From the NCBI GenBank assembly GCA_003952965.2, contig CM025853.1, positions 1,614,303-1,678,302 on the forward strand: 64,000 nt of DNA, written 5' to 3'. Positions 23,254-36,315 of this stretch are shown here, one piece after another. The translations under genes and the position numbers were made by a program. The stretch comes from Morella rubra (lineage: Eukaryota; Streptophyta; Magnoliopsida; Fagales; Myricaceae). How positions within the stretch are numbered: the first letter of the stretch is position 1; the number at the start of each line of letters is the position of its first letter. Under the pieces are notes generated by a model. It was given only the letters and a program-made list of their open reading frames with translations. It did not search any database and had not been told where the DNA came from.

Positions 23254-26200
23254 TCAGTGGAACAGGTTTTCAAGAATGTCTGGTTTGAGCTTCTGGAGTG
23301 ATGAAGACTGGCCTACTTGCTTAGCCAATTCACCTGTGACTCGGTCCATGTAAAGCACATAAAGCCCGTTTCTGCTTTCCAAAGGCTCTAATGCTTTACA
23401 TGCATGGAGAATTGATGCCACCCACTCTTCAAATAGCACTGCAATGTCATCAAACTACATCAATTTGCAGCTGTGTATGCTTGAAAGGTTGCTTTATTTA
23501 TATTTTAAATAATAAAATGGAAGACCCGATTTCTTAAGGTGCAAGATGTCCTTGTAGAATACTATGGTAAACAGGATCCTATGTGACATTTTGCGTCCTG
23601 ATAAGTTGAGCTTTGCTAATATTAGATTTTAGGGATGTGGTTTTGTTTTTGGTTTGTAGGTTGTTTTTGTTATTTTGAGTCCTTTGCTTGGTTTTTTCAG
23701 AGTTCTTGGTTTTAGATGTAACCATGGTATTCCTTCACCAAAAGTAGGATATTGAATAAAATTCAGGGATGCTGTCTTCCTTTACTAAAAAAAAACAGGA
23801 TCCTATGTCACTTGGGCTCATAATCAAGCTTGGAAAAAGCTAGGGAATTCTCGAAAAGACAGCAACAGAGGCAGAATAGATGCACCAAGTAAATAAACTT
23901 AAGTAGCAACTGCACATACTATTGTCGAAGCCTTCCTCTCTTGACCACGTTAATAAGTAGTCTGATATCAGAAACTCAGTAAGCTGAATCCTGTCATCGG
24001 CATAAGCAAATTAGATAAAGCCATCCTAAAAATTTTCAACTTTTGTGGTGGTATCAAACACTCTTCCAACCTAAAGAGATATGGTGTAACATAAACAAAA
24101 AATTTGTCAGCACAAGATTGCTCTGACAAATAACTTGCAGTCACTTGATTGCATGCGTACAAACCAAAAGACTGGGGAGATCATTGTAACAATAAAATGT
24201 CCCATCGTAGGATACTTACAGTGTGAACATGCATTCATGCATGCAGGGGAAAGAACCATCAAATGGATCTAAGAAGAGCATACTTTCGGCTAGCACACAG
24301 ATTCTTTGAGAAACTGAAAGCATTGCACGTTGTCCAATATATGCTTCAGTTCCAAGCTTCCGGATCAAGTGCTGAACATAGAACTGGGCATCAGAGCCAG
24401 TGGGAAGTGACCCTGTAACAGAATATTCAAACAAAAAGTTGACCCAAAAAAAAGAAACAACGAAGGAAAGCCTAACGGCAATGGAAAAGAATACATGCAA
24501 TGATGTCATGCTCAATTTCAATGCAACATTGTACACAGTGACTTAATTTGAAGGCACAAGAGTTTCCTAAATGTTTTAAGACTAAAGTTAGAAAATAATT
24601 TAGCTAAATACCAACCGCAAACCAATATTTACCATCTACTTTCAATGGGGAACTCATCCTTCTGACCAAACGCATAATTAAGCAGTTGACAATTCCTTCA
24701 ATGAGTTCCATGTCCTTCCTGGTTGCAAATAGATTCTTCAATGAAGCTTCAAAACAGCAGAACAATTACCTGAGTATGGAGAGTAGAACCAGGACCATAT
24801 TTACAGATTATAAAGTTGAGTGGCATTAAACAAACAATAGAACAGAACAACATGTCAGCGGGAAAAGGCACGTATGCTATTCATAAGTTGAGGGTAAAGT
24901 TTGTATTCAAACATAGGACATCACATCCCTTCCCACAGTTTCGACCACTGCTTTTTGCAGCCCCCCAATACGTTTTCCAGTCACCTCTTTCAATCCAACC
25001 ATGGAAATATGAGACTTCAGAAAATATTAGTCTTTTCGTCATGTGGACCATAGTAAAGACATCTGCATCGACGAAGAAGTGTAAAGCAGGTACAACACAG
25101 GCTCGAATAATATATTAGGAGGTCCCAACCAGGTTCACCTAAAACATAACTCCAAATTCAGGTATGTTAAAATTAAAGCAGGGGTACCTATATATGCTGA
25201 AAGTTCATATTTTTTCTGATAATCCATTACAGAATACTAATGAAGCAGACCACATAATTCATTTATTCCAAACTGGCATGGGTTAAGTGAAATGCATAAT
25301 CAATAGAGTGGCAACTGGTACCTAAAATAAAATCTATAGCTTGGTGTGCCCAGTTAGCAAAATTAGCCTCTCCCACCTGCAAAATACAATTTACAACAAA
25401 GAAAACGTTGTAATTAACACGAAAGTATATAACCAATATGCACGAGTTGCATGTAACTGATAGAAGAATGCGCAAACAACGGCGAGTGAAGCAGCCTGAC
25501 AGGAGAAACTGTGTCACAAAGCTCCACGAGAAAATCAACCGAGGCCCTGAGTTGCTCAGTTTCATCTACGGTATTCAGGTCTGCAACATAGAAAGGAATA
25601 TTTCCTTCCAGATTACTCCTAGGTTCAAATAGAACAACACTTCATCAAACGTAACCAAGCATGCAAAACTCTTCTGGATCTCCTAGGGAACACCACAAAC
25701 CTCATACAGTCATACTCACACTCGCATCTTAATTGTCGTGATTAACATTGAATGAAAAATAACAAATCAGTGCACATTGAGAGAATGGGAACCACAAACA
25801 AGCGCTCAAACATCTTGAATCAAATTAGTGACAATTGAAATGAACCTGAAAGAAGCCGTCGGTGGTGTGATCCATCTGTTTTTCTCCTCCTTTCTTTGAA
25901 GCGCACTGCACAGAATATTTGGACATGAATTGGAAACGGAAAAAAAAAAAAAAAGATTTCACTAATGATGACAACGAGGATAACGGCAATCATAAAACCT
26001 TGTCTAAGAAATCTCCGGCGAAGAACGTCGTTGAATCTGCGATCAGAGCCATCGTCAAGTCTCTTAGGACTTAATTTCCCCAAATTATCATAGAAATAGC
26101 ACTTGCAAGCAGCACTCCGCGGAAACAGATCATATTGCGAACCATCTGAAAGAAAAATAACATTAAAAAAACTGACAACCACATTCCCTGAGAGAGTGAG

Positions 26201-26553
26201 GACATGAGAACCTTCAGCTTCCTTGAGATCTTCTCTGAGTCGAAGCAGCTCTTGCTTCCGCTCCTTGGCCTAAAGCTCAATACACAACACTCCCATCAGG
26301 CTGAGGAAAAAGCTAAACAGAAACCTAAAGGATTGAAACTCAACTTCCAGCAAAGGAGACAGAGATAAGAGGAGTTTGTGAGCGGGACCTTTCGCTTCCA
26401 TCGTAGAGCATCAGACTCGGACCGATCTGCCTGAGGAGGCTGGTTTTGAAGGAACTTCGATCGGAGAAGGGAAATGGCCACAGCAAGCTTCAGCGACTGA
26501 TCGTCGGAATTAGTGTGCGTCTTTAATATCTTTACTTGTTCGCTTACTGACAT
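23254..26553 (-). CDS. PRD2: PRD2 / Multipolar spindle 1, meiotic recombination initiation
   Basis: Ten exons (high to low): 26553-26389, 26269-26212, 26145-25999, 25905-25846, 25580-25501, 25376-25322, 24746-24633, 24412-24220, 23990-23920 and 23438-23254. All phases close, giving 375 residues. Segments matching the family are LKLAVAISLLRSK near the N-terminus, the Lys/Arg/Glu-rich coiled region (AKERKQELLRLREDLKEAE), EANFANWAHQAIDFIL, MELIEGIVNCLIMRLVRRM, and C-terminal LFEEWVASILHACKALE and LYMDRVTGELAKQVGQ. PRD2/MPS1 is needed for programmed meiotic double-strand breaks and, in reports on MPS1, for bipolar meiotic spindles; it acts in the meiocyte nucleus. The open reading frame is intact. 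The gene lies tail-first next to the SART1 fragment and upstream, in transcription sense, of nothing nearer than eIFiso4G. Confidence 0.93.
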
Positions 26554-27929
26554 TTTTCTGAAGGAAAAAGCGCGGGACAGTTCGAGCTCGTATAGTCCGA
26601 ACTCCAGAAATACGCGGATATTCTTTGCGTCACGGTAGATTAATTCCTATCAAACCTGCAAAGAGATTGCGGGAAATTTCAATTACGGCTGTGTTTGTTT
26701 AGGCGTAAAATGAAGAGAAACCGAAAATGTTTGTAGGAATTTTTTTTTCCAAAAAGATTGATTAAATAAAATTTTCCAAAGATAATATATATTTTAAAAT
26801 ATTTTGAAAAACAAGTCTGTATTACTCTTTGTAAAGAAATTTAAAAATATAATTGAGGGAAATGTTCTTTCAAGAGCTTCTTAGTATCCAATTTCCTTAA
26901 AAAATTGACCCTCCTTGGGTGTTATCATGAAAGCACCCCCACGGCTAAATGTCTGATTTTAACATAAGTTACTATTTAAACGAGTCCATCATCACAATAC
27001 TAACCAGTCTCAATCACATCTACTAGACCCAAAGTCAGATTTTACTTTCGTAAATAATTTTAATTTATATCTTGACTCGAACTCCTAACTTTGGAGTTAG
27101 TAAATTAGTAGATGATTCTAACTGGGCTACAACTCTTATGTTGCCCAGAGAGAGATAAGCAACCTCTAGTTGATGTTCACTTGAAAAGGACTAGGCTCTA
27201 CTCTTTTCTTGATTTGGATTCTATGCGGACCACTTAGATGCATTTGGCATGCAGATGGAGAATAGCCTATGATTTCTGTTGGCTCCGGGCAACTTATGGC
27301 ATTTCCCATTAAAATCTACGATCACGTTTGTCAATAGGAGCTGCTTTGGACCATTGTCAATAGTTAATGGTAAGAACCCTAAAAACACACAGGCTAATTG
27401 CCAATACTAGGCTTATCATAGCTCACTGTACAAAGCAACTACCAAGAACAGAACCCAACATAAATAAGAAGGCAGTCAAAATTTGAGCAAATAAAGTCTA
27501 GAAAATATTTGTTCCCTCTGAAATGGAAGTCAAAAACAAGGCATTTATGAACTAGCCAGTTTAACAATAAACTAAATTACTCAGTCAAGACAAAAAAAAT
27601 GATTGCAAAACTAATTGAATACAAAAAAACAACCGGATCCCTTAAAGGGCCACTCTTCTCGAGCAATGTGGCACAGGATTAGAGCCAAACTCGAGAACAA
27701 AATCCAGGGCATTTATGGTTTGATTTCTTTCCTCAATAACACACTGCTATGGCCTCGGCAAAATATACAACTCTGATAAAAACCACCTGCTCTTGCAACT
27801 CTTTATCATATACTGTACTGCAATCTGCTCTTCTCAAACCGGTGTAATAGGAAGGGGCATCGTGAATTGAAAGCACGGGAGGTATGCATGGTTACAGAAT
27901 TTGAAGTACTTGTGAAGCGAAATGGTAGC
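26554..27929. other. Intergenic region between PRD2 and eIFiso4G
   Basis: The low side is the promoter and 5' UTR of PRD2; the high side is the 3' UTR of eIFiso4G. No other gene is visible. Confidence 0.45.
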
Positions 27930-30900
27930 TCACTGGAGCAGACTCTGGCAGGCCTCAATATCAGATGCTTGTGAATCCAACACACCCTGTCCTGACGGAT
28001 CAGAGCTTACAACCCGGAATGCTGCTTCAAACATTGCTTTCTGAAAGCGGTCATCTTCCACCTTCTTAAGGACCTCATTCACCACCTTAAAATCCAATCC
28101 CCCAGCCAAAACTAGTTTCCCAAGGATTTCACCAAAATTATTTGGTGCTTTGGGTAAGTCAATGCCAATATCATCCAACATCGAACCATAGTGCAAACAT
28201 CCTGTCCTACGTCTCTAGCTGTGAGAACCTTCCTAGAAAGCAAATATTCAAGAAGCTTTGCAACTGGTTCCACACATGGAGGACTTTTCTCCAGTCCAAG
28301 GGAGATGGCTTCCTTCACAAACTCGGGGTGGTAAGTTGGAGACTTCAGTTCTTCAACACACTGTAATGCTTCATCCAAAAGCCAGACGCTAAAATATTCC
28401 TCAAGAAGAGAGACCGTTTTCCTCCGGAGATCTTCCAAATTCAACTTTGTAGCTGGAGGTTGTGGCTTTTCAGCAAGAGGCGGTGCAGCTGCAGCTGGAA
28501 TGGGTTTAGTAGGCACAGGAACTTGAGATGCAGGCTCTGCAACCAAACCAATGTTGGGAAGGCGAGCAGGAGGGGCCCCACTTCCCTGCAACAGGGCACT
28601 GGTCTTCCCACTTATAAAGCCACCACTACCTTGAGGTAAAAGCCTTGTGTTCAGTGATGCTGACTTTCCAATTAAAGGTGACGGGACACGTCCCGCAGGC
28701 TGCATGCCTGACACATCACCCCTCGGCATCGACCGGTTTCGAGGTACTTCCCAATTGTCATTATCAAACCCAGGCATCCCAGGCATCTTCCTCGTTCCTG
28801 GCATTCCAGGCATCAGACCACCGGAGCCAGGTCTGGCCATTGGAAAACCCCCTGGGCTGGTATTACCTTGAGCACCAGAAATAATACCACGGCTATTCCT
28901 AATGCTTGCAGTAGCACCTGGACGTAATCCCAGATTTTTCTCTGCTTCAGAATGTATTTCATTGATGGTTTTAGCTTGTACCTGAAAAAAATCAAGGTAA
29001 TAAACTCAAAATGACAAGCCAAGACCAAAATTTACTCAACCTATATAATCAGAAGGTCTATCTACAAACAGATAATTTTGGGATGGCTACCTCTTCACGC
29101 CTTGGAACCCAATTGCTTGTCCTCAAATCAAGAATATCACGAACCATGAACCTCAGTCGTGGGACTAGCTGTGGGTTTGTGCTTAGTTCCTTCAACCGGC
29201 TGAAGTACAAATCATTTATGCGCCGTGATTTTGGGCCCTCATCAAGCTGCTTACCAATAGTGTTGAAGAATTGACATATGGCTTCAACATTTTCCTCAGC
29301 TGGACAAGATCTGCTATCAGCTGGTCCTAGAAGCTCCTGTTTCATATGCACAAGCAACCAAAGTAATATTAATAACTGGAAAATAAACAAAAGCAATGTT
29401 TACAAACATCAACATATTAAAAGCATCCAACAGTCAGGAAGTCAAAAGTATATGTCAACAGTTTGCTCAAGTCCCAAAGGGAGGAAGTTCAAATGAGAAC
29501 CTGAACAATGTGATGGACAATCTTTTCAGGTACCATCTTCTGCTTCAGAAGCTCTCCAATTAAACGGATGTTTCCGAGTGTGCGAATCTTCAACATTCTA
29601 TCTTTATCCCGACGCTCAATTTCTTGCTCAGGTGCAGTCATCTGCCTCACTTCTTCCCTTAACTTTTCAGCACCTTCAAAAGCCTCCTGGCAGTTATTCA
29701 AGAGGACTCGCTTGAAGGTGATTTCTTTACCACCAGGCTCATCAGATGGGAATGATGGGAGTTTCATGTTAAGTTCAGAACACAGAAGAGCATACATAGG
29801 ACAAAATGTGGGTTCCAGCACAGCCTTGTCAAATATTAATGAAATAACCCCCTGTGCAGCAAATCAAAAGTGCCTTTAGTTTAAAACTGACATAAAACTT
29901 CACAACAATAATACTTAACCGAAGGCATATAAATAATGTAGATGCTGAATTCGAAAGAGTAACCTTCAAGATATCAGCTGATGTAATGCCTGAATCAATA
30001 AGCTGACCCTTGAGCAGATCAAACTTCTCAGGAGTAAGCTTGTTCAGAATCCTGCGTAAGAAATAAAATATCCCCTCATCACCATTAAAAGTTTTTTTAA
30101 ACCAAGCCTGTGAATGCAAAGGAGAAAAAAAGGACGGAGTTTCCCCTTCTGAAAAACAGCTAGATGGCATAAACAAGTGCAAAGGGTATGACAACTAACA
30201 AGACCCCAATAAAGGAGAATGAAGAAGGTCCCACCATATATTCTCATCTCCACAAGACGAACCTTCTTCTTGTTGGGACATGCCAGAGTCGATGATTCAC
30301 ATATATATTTGCTGACTTCTGATGCTATTAGGATCGCCCAGTGACAAATTATTAGAGTCTAGTTAGGTCTATCTTTGGCATAAGCTGCAGCTAACCGAAA
30401 ATATATATGAACCATGTAAGCACAGGTAAAACGATTGAGCAATCCAATTTTGCTTACACAAAAAGGATCACTCATGGTATCCATCCCCTTTGGAAATCTT
30501 AGATAACTGTGCAGGAATCTAATTCACACAGTCCTATTGCTCAAAGTTAAAGTGACCACACAAAACTAGCATGTAACCATTGCATATAACCTGCTCAAGA
30601 AAGAGTCTTTTTCAATCTCAAGAACTAGAACGTTTATATATCCTGTAATTTCAACATGGAAGAAATAGCAAAAGGCTAGGCAGCAAGTATTACCAACATC
30701 ATAATTGCGATAATCTTTGATCCCATTTACATCAATTTGTTAACAATCCAACCACCAGAATTCAATACACACGAAATGATGCCATACAGCTAGTAACCAA
30801 ATAATATAAAACCTTGCACATATTGAACTAGAAAACTAAAGATCTTTGCACTATATTACCCTTTCACAGTCTTCAAGACACGATCCTTATCAGACAGAGT

Positions 30901-33900
30901 TCCCCTTCTAGCTGACCAAGGGACTTCAGCCTTGACTAGAGCAGGAGCAGGTCCTCCCTGAAAATCAAAAGGCAATAAGAGAACTACACATACAAGAAAG
31001 GAGGACTTCGCATAAGATTAGATTACTAAGGGTAGACCAAACATGATCAACTTTGTTCAATGCATAAGTCCAGGCATCAAAACAAAAAACATGAAGCGCC
31101 CTTACACCATTCCCCACACTGTACTATTAGTGGCCCTTCTAGGAGACATCTACCCACACAAGCTCAAGCAGGAGATATGAATGATCCCACACACCTAACA
31201 TAGAGTTCAAAATTATATACGCCTACAAGATATTAACTTTTTAAGATTTTTAAGAATCATCATTTTATTATTTTCTTGCCCAGGAAGCACTGTGTTTCAG
31301 AGAGGAGCTGGTGCAAACATTTGCAAGAAATCAACACTCCACAAATCTTAGGGACACGTGCAACAAACTATGGACACATTTCTAATCTCAAAACAAAATT
31401 TAAAACACATGACCAGCAACATCTTGCTGCTATTAAATGTAGTAAAGCAGGATTTCCTTGGGTATCTGAAGTTTATGGCAGCATGCAATAAAGCAACATT
31501 ACTTCACTCACCCGCATTAACTAAACAAATATCACATAAACATACTAATTATGTATCTTTGCAACATACACACCCCTTGGTTGGAAGAGATCTGGGCCCT
31601 TGCAAATTGGGAATTGAGTTGATCTGGCCGGTTAAGTTGATTGTCATCCTGCTGTCTGGAGTCAAATCGACCACCAACGTCCCTGTTCTCTCCAGAGGTA
31701 GGAAACTGTGCAGACCGGCCACGCCAGTCACGATTATCTGGCTCAGAATAACGATTCTGAAGTTGAGGTGGGGGCTGGAAAAAGAGTTCAAAAGGTTACA
31801 CAAAATATGAATTCCCAAAAGGATGAACATAAGAAAACTTTGTACCTAAAAACAAGATGCATGAAATCATCTTTACAATCACACGTTATGAACACCCAGC
31901 ACGCCTAGTTGAAAAATGCTTCTTAGCCTATAGTGTAAAGCATGTAACCAGCATACCTAACGTGTTTTTATCTCTTTATTCTTCCTTTTGCAAAGCGCTA
32001 ACACCTAGAATGCAGGCTTTTTGTTTATATTTTTAGATAATACTCCTAGAAAAAAAAAAACATTACATTTGAAACTCATTAAAATTTGCTGCTGATTTGC
32101 TATAACCGCTTACTTCCACGAGTCCACTACACTACACAAGGACATTTTGCCTAATATAAAGAATAGACGAAGGACGCCTAAAAATTCCATAGATTCCCAA
32201 CTCAATTACGTTTGTTCCTTGTTTCACCCCAAAATGGTGCACAAGTTCTTTTTTTCCAAAAATTGTAAATCATAACAGATTAGCTATGGTAAATACGTGG
32301 CTGTTCTATTCAGGATGTTGTAAAAGTATAGTTATAGAGCATTGTGGCCAATGAGGATTTGACAAAGTGATCATTCAGGGTAGGATGCCCATCTAAAAAA
32401 CCTGAAGAACAAAAATGATTTGCACATATTTTAAAGAAAAATGTGCACTTAATTTCAATGAAGTGCAAGCTTGAACTTTGAGTGCAGGCAAGGCACTATG
32501 ATGTATTCAAGTGCGTCAGATGTTTTTAATAAAAGCAATCATCGCTGTTGAAAAAGATAGGGGAAGAATGGGCGTTTGAAGTTGGACCAAAACTCACATT
32601 GGTTTCTCCACGACCCCAATTTTGGTCTTCACCAAAAAGCTCAGCTTCAATTTCTCGTTTGATCTTCAGAATATCATCAGGGACTTCGACAACCTGCAAA
32701 TAAGAAATGTTGACTAACTAACCTTCTTTGTAGCAGTATATAATAAAAAAACCATGATAAAATGTGAAAACAAACATTTTTCTCACTCGATCCACGAGTC
32801 CAGAGGTAAATGTGAAAGAATAATGACAGAGAAACGGGAAGTGTGGGAAATACAAGAACCCAATTTTCTGTGTAAAAAATCAGGCTACACATTAAAATCA
32901 AGAATAACATGGCAACATAAGCAGCTTTGGAAGGTGGGGAAAGAAGAAACTTGACCCATTCATCCAAGCACCAAAGAAAAGGCAATTGAGAAGGCAAAAA
33001 ATTCTCCATCCTTCCATATTGTTGGTGTTTAAAATATTGACCACACTAAAAGTCAATGGACATAATTTCAGCAAATATTTCATAAATCAAATCCACTTTT
33101 AGGCGTGCTTTGTTTGAGACTATATTCAAGAGAGCTGTCCTGAGAAGTTGTAACCTCTTATGTGAAAATCCACACATTCATTATGTCCCCTAAGTAGTCA
33201 AATTTTCCTTGGGGGATAGGGGGCAATAATATGTCTCCTCAGATAAATTAATGTCCGCAACAAGATAAGACATTTGAGCATCGATAGGAGGGAATTAATC
33301 TATCACCTCTCTAAGCTGTAACAGCTGATCACGGGTGTACCGCACACGCTCATGACCCTCGAACCGGTCTCCAGTCTACAACAAAGAAAACACACAGAGT
33401 CACAAACCTTCAGACACGTTATAATTCATGAGTCAGCATACACTGTATATAAGCTTTTAAATAAAACATAAAGAAGCTCTATAAACTTTGTGCAATTTCA
33501 AGAGGAAAACACACATTAATAAACAGTTAATTGTAATCCCTAACTAAATGATATAAATTTGCATAGAATATTTTGGAACACTAACTATTCATAGATGTCA
33601 CTGCCATAAGCGGTTCAATAGTTTTGCACATTGAAAAAGTATTTGCCAAAAAAAAAACTCAACAGATAGCTAAATCGTACCCAAGTTAATGCAACCATGT
33701 AGAGCGCAGACAAAGGTTAGTTCATTCTCCAATCCTAAACTGTGACTTGCCCTCTACCATCAAAATCCCCCACGTTGAAGTCTTGTGTTTGTAGGTCCTT
33801 TATCGGCAAGACGAAACTCACTGCTTGCCCACCTAAAGCCTACATATTTCTTTCTGTCCATATTTACAGCAGGTACACATACTGAGTGGCCCACCAAGAA

Positions 33901-34747
33901 TTAGGACATTAACCTCAAGTACTACATTACATTAGCCCCGTCTAACGAATGCAGTAACATCGATAACCCATTCTGATGCTTAAACCATGCTTTCCCATTA
34001 ACTAACAAAAAGAACGAGACAAACAAGAGGACAACATAGTAAAAGCCGACTTGGGTTTGCGTTCTCAAAGTGCCTTTCTCAGTTTTGAAAATATAAATTC
34101 AAGCGTTACCTACTTGTAAAAGCAAAAGGGAAGTTCCAGATGCTACCCAAACAGGACTAAAAGCAGCCACATTTATTCCCATAATCAGAGAAGCGAAAAT
34201 AGACTTTGAATCTAGCAGGGGGGAAAAAGGCTAGCAACACCAACCCAGTACGTTTTAGAACCCATGTCATCCATGTGACTCCTCAAAATTTAGATAAGAT
34301 CCAGATCAAAAGCATACAACTCTCTCGCATACATGCACACATCCACGAAAAGATCCCAAAATTCACAGCCCAATCCATCCTTCCACACAACTCAATTCAA
34401 ACGGCAAAACCAGCATCTTTTCCCGACAACAATTTCACCACGCAAAAAAAAAAAAGGCACTCAAAACAACCCAAACCCAATAACAACCAGCAGCACCCTA
34501 AACAACATTAAAACCCATAACCATCATAAAGTAGATCCAAGACGAAGTGTTCTGATTGGATGTGGACCTTCAGAGAGAAAGTAGGAGGAGCGCCGCCATG
34601 AGGACGGAGGAGGGGGAGATCGGCGGAAAAAGAACCAAAGGCGGGGCCAGAATTGGCAGAGGAAGAGGAAGAGGAAGGACCAAGGAGTCTGCTGCCGCGA
34701 CCGCCACCAGGTCTCAAGCTCAGCACCGTCTGATCACCCTGCTGCAT
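27930..34747 (-). CDS. eIFiso4G: Eukaryotic initiation factor iso-4G, with two apparent frameshifts
   Basis: Nine exons (high to low): 34747-34568, 33375-33307, 32693-32598, 31774-31574, 30957-30860, 30051-29964, 29853-29501, 29336-29091 and 28981-27930. Without the two indels the protein would be about 793 residues, the usual length. The N-terminus is rich in Gly and Ser ([15 protein letters not shown]). A MIF4G domain at about 200-430 ([39 protein letters not shown]) should bind eIF4A, and an MA3 domain lies at about 620-735. In the cytosol eIFiso4G partners eIFiso4E to recruit ribosomes to capped mRNA. Two extra bases in the MIF4G exon (near 29820) and one missing base in the MA3 exon (near 28208) break the frame. 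All splice sites and other codons look intact, so assembly error or very recent inactivation are both possible. Confidence 0.9.
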
Positions 34748-35872
34748 ACCTCGGATCTTTCGCTCAGATGAAATAAGAAAACAATCTCAGCCGTTCGATT
34801 GAGAACAGAAGCAAGCAGATTCAGCTGCGATATACGCTGAATCAGAAGGGATAGATAGAGATGAAGCTAAAGAAAGAGAGAAGATGTTTTTATATGTTGA
34901 GAGAGATGGGTAGAGATTTTTTGAGAGCGGCTCTGGGGTTTCTCTCTCTTCTGCGGAACAGCAAAGAGAGAAGAGAAGAGAAGAGAGGAGGCCGGTGGTG
35001 AGGAAAAACAAACCCTTCTTTAGGTGAGTGAGTGTGTTGTGTTGGATTACGAATTTCTTTTTTCTTTTTCTTTGTTCTTGGGTTACGTATAGCTGGGCGG
35101 GACGTGGAATTACGTCAGTGTCCTTATTTGATTGTATTTATGCTATAGAATTGACGAATGTACCCTTCTCCTCTTTCCAATTCGTTATTCATCTGCGTTG
35201 GAATCCCTCTTAATCCTTTACCTTTTCTTTTCTTTGATTAAAAATCATAATAAACATCTGAATTTAAATAGAATTTAAATTTCTTTCAACTGATAATTCA
35301 AATTTTAATTAGATTTTTTATTGCTAAGCATTTAGGCATGAATAATTGATTAGTTATTATATTCGCCATCAATAAAATATAACCTAAGAAAAGGAGAAAC
35401 AATAAGTTCTGCTCTATTGGAATTTATGCATATTATTTATATTTTATAAAGCCCTATAACATGGACCAAATTCGATTCATCTATCTTAAATAATAAAAGC
35501 TCATAAATAATACAAATATAATAAGTTTTTAAAAAAATCGCTATAGCAATTTTTTTTTTTTTTATATTAGAGATTTGTATTCTATTCATTGGTCAGTTTA
35601 AATTTTGAAATAGATGTCGAGATTCAATTAAATTATCTTATAATCTATTTTAGATTCAATCTAAATTAATGTGATATATAGGATGATTAATTATATTCGT
35701 TAGAGGACAAGATTGGTATTTTCCCAAAAAGATAAATATTTGGTAAAATATGATGGGTTTCCTTACAAAGTTGTGCTTCCATAAAAAAAAAAAAATCCAA
35801 CGAACACGAGAGTCGTATTCTACTCCTTTGCCCTAACTATACCGGGAACCGGCGATGGGCCCCACATTGTAT
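34748..35872. other. 5' flank of eIFiso4G
   Basis: The eIFiso4G 5' UTR contains a GA-rich stretch near 34890-34990. Beyond about 35220 the DNA is AT-rich and I see no gene. Confidence 0.5.
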
Positions 35873-36315
35873 CTGAGGTCAGAGCTCTCGTGCTTATCAA
35901 CTCGACAAATCTCAACGCCATAGCAACTTCTCCAAAACACGCACGTGTCAGTCGCCTTTAGCTATCTGAATCTCCGTTCACTTTTTGCAAGCATTACGAA
36001 ATACAAACTGGGGTCCGTTACTGGCTGGACTAGATGGTTGTGCCATGTAAAACCTGACGTCACGTCGAATTTTTCTATTTTGGGCTCTGCTTGGTGGGTT
36101 TTCTCGTAGATTTGGGTTCGTTCCACTTATGTGGTCTTCTTCAATGATAAGGGATTCTTCTTAACCTGATTCTAGGAAAGCTCGTGTGCTCTACCAAAGA
36201 GCATGTTGCTTCACACAAGATCATCCAATGATAGGCAAGATTGATTCTTTTTGGCTTTCCATTTTTGTTTCTTTTAGATTATCAACAATTTATTTTCTTT
36301 CATTTATTATTAATT

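Noticed and set aside
25190..25240. An extra PRD2 exon reading DYQKKYELSAYI
   Set aside because: The phase between exons 25376-25322 and 24746-24633 closes without it, giving the family sequence DFILASLKNL.
27930..28196. An apparently separate 88-residue gene
   Set aside because: It is the C-terminal end of eIFiso4G, separated only by the one-base deletion.
28204..28213. A very short intron or programmed frameshift to explain the eIFiso4G MA3 break
   Set aside because: The would-be intron is only about 9 bases, too short to be spliced, and no known slippery signal is present.
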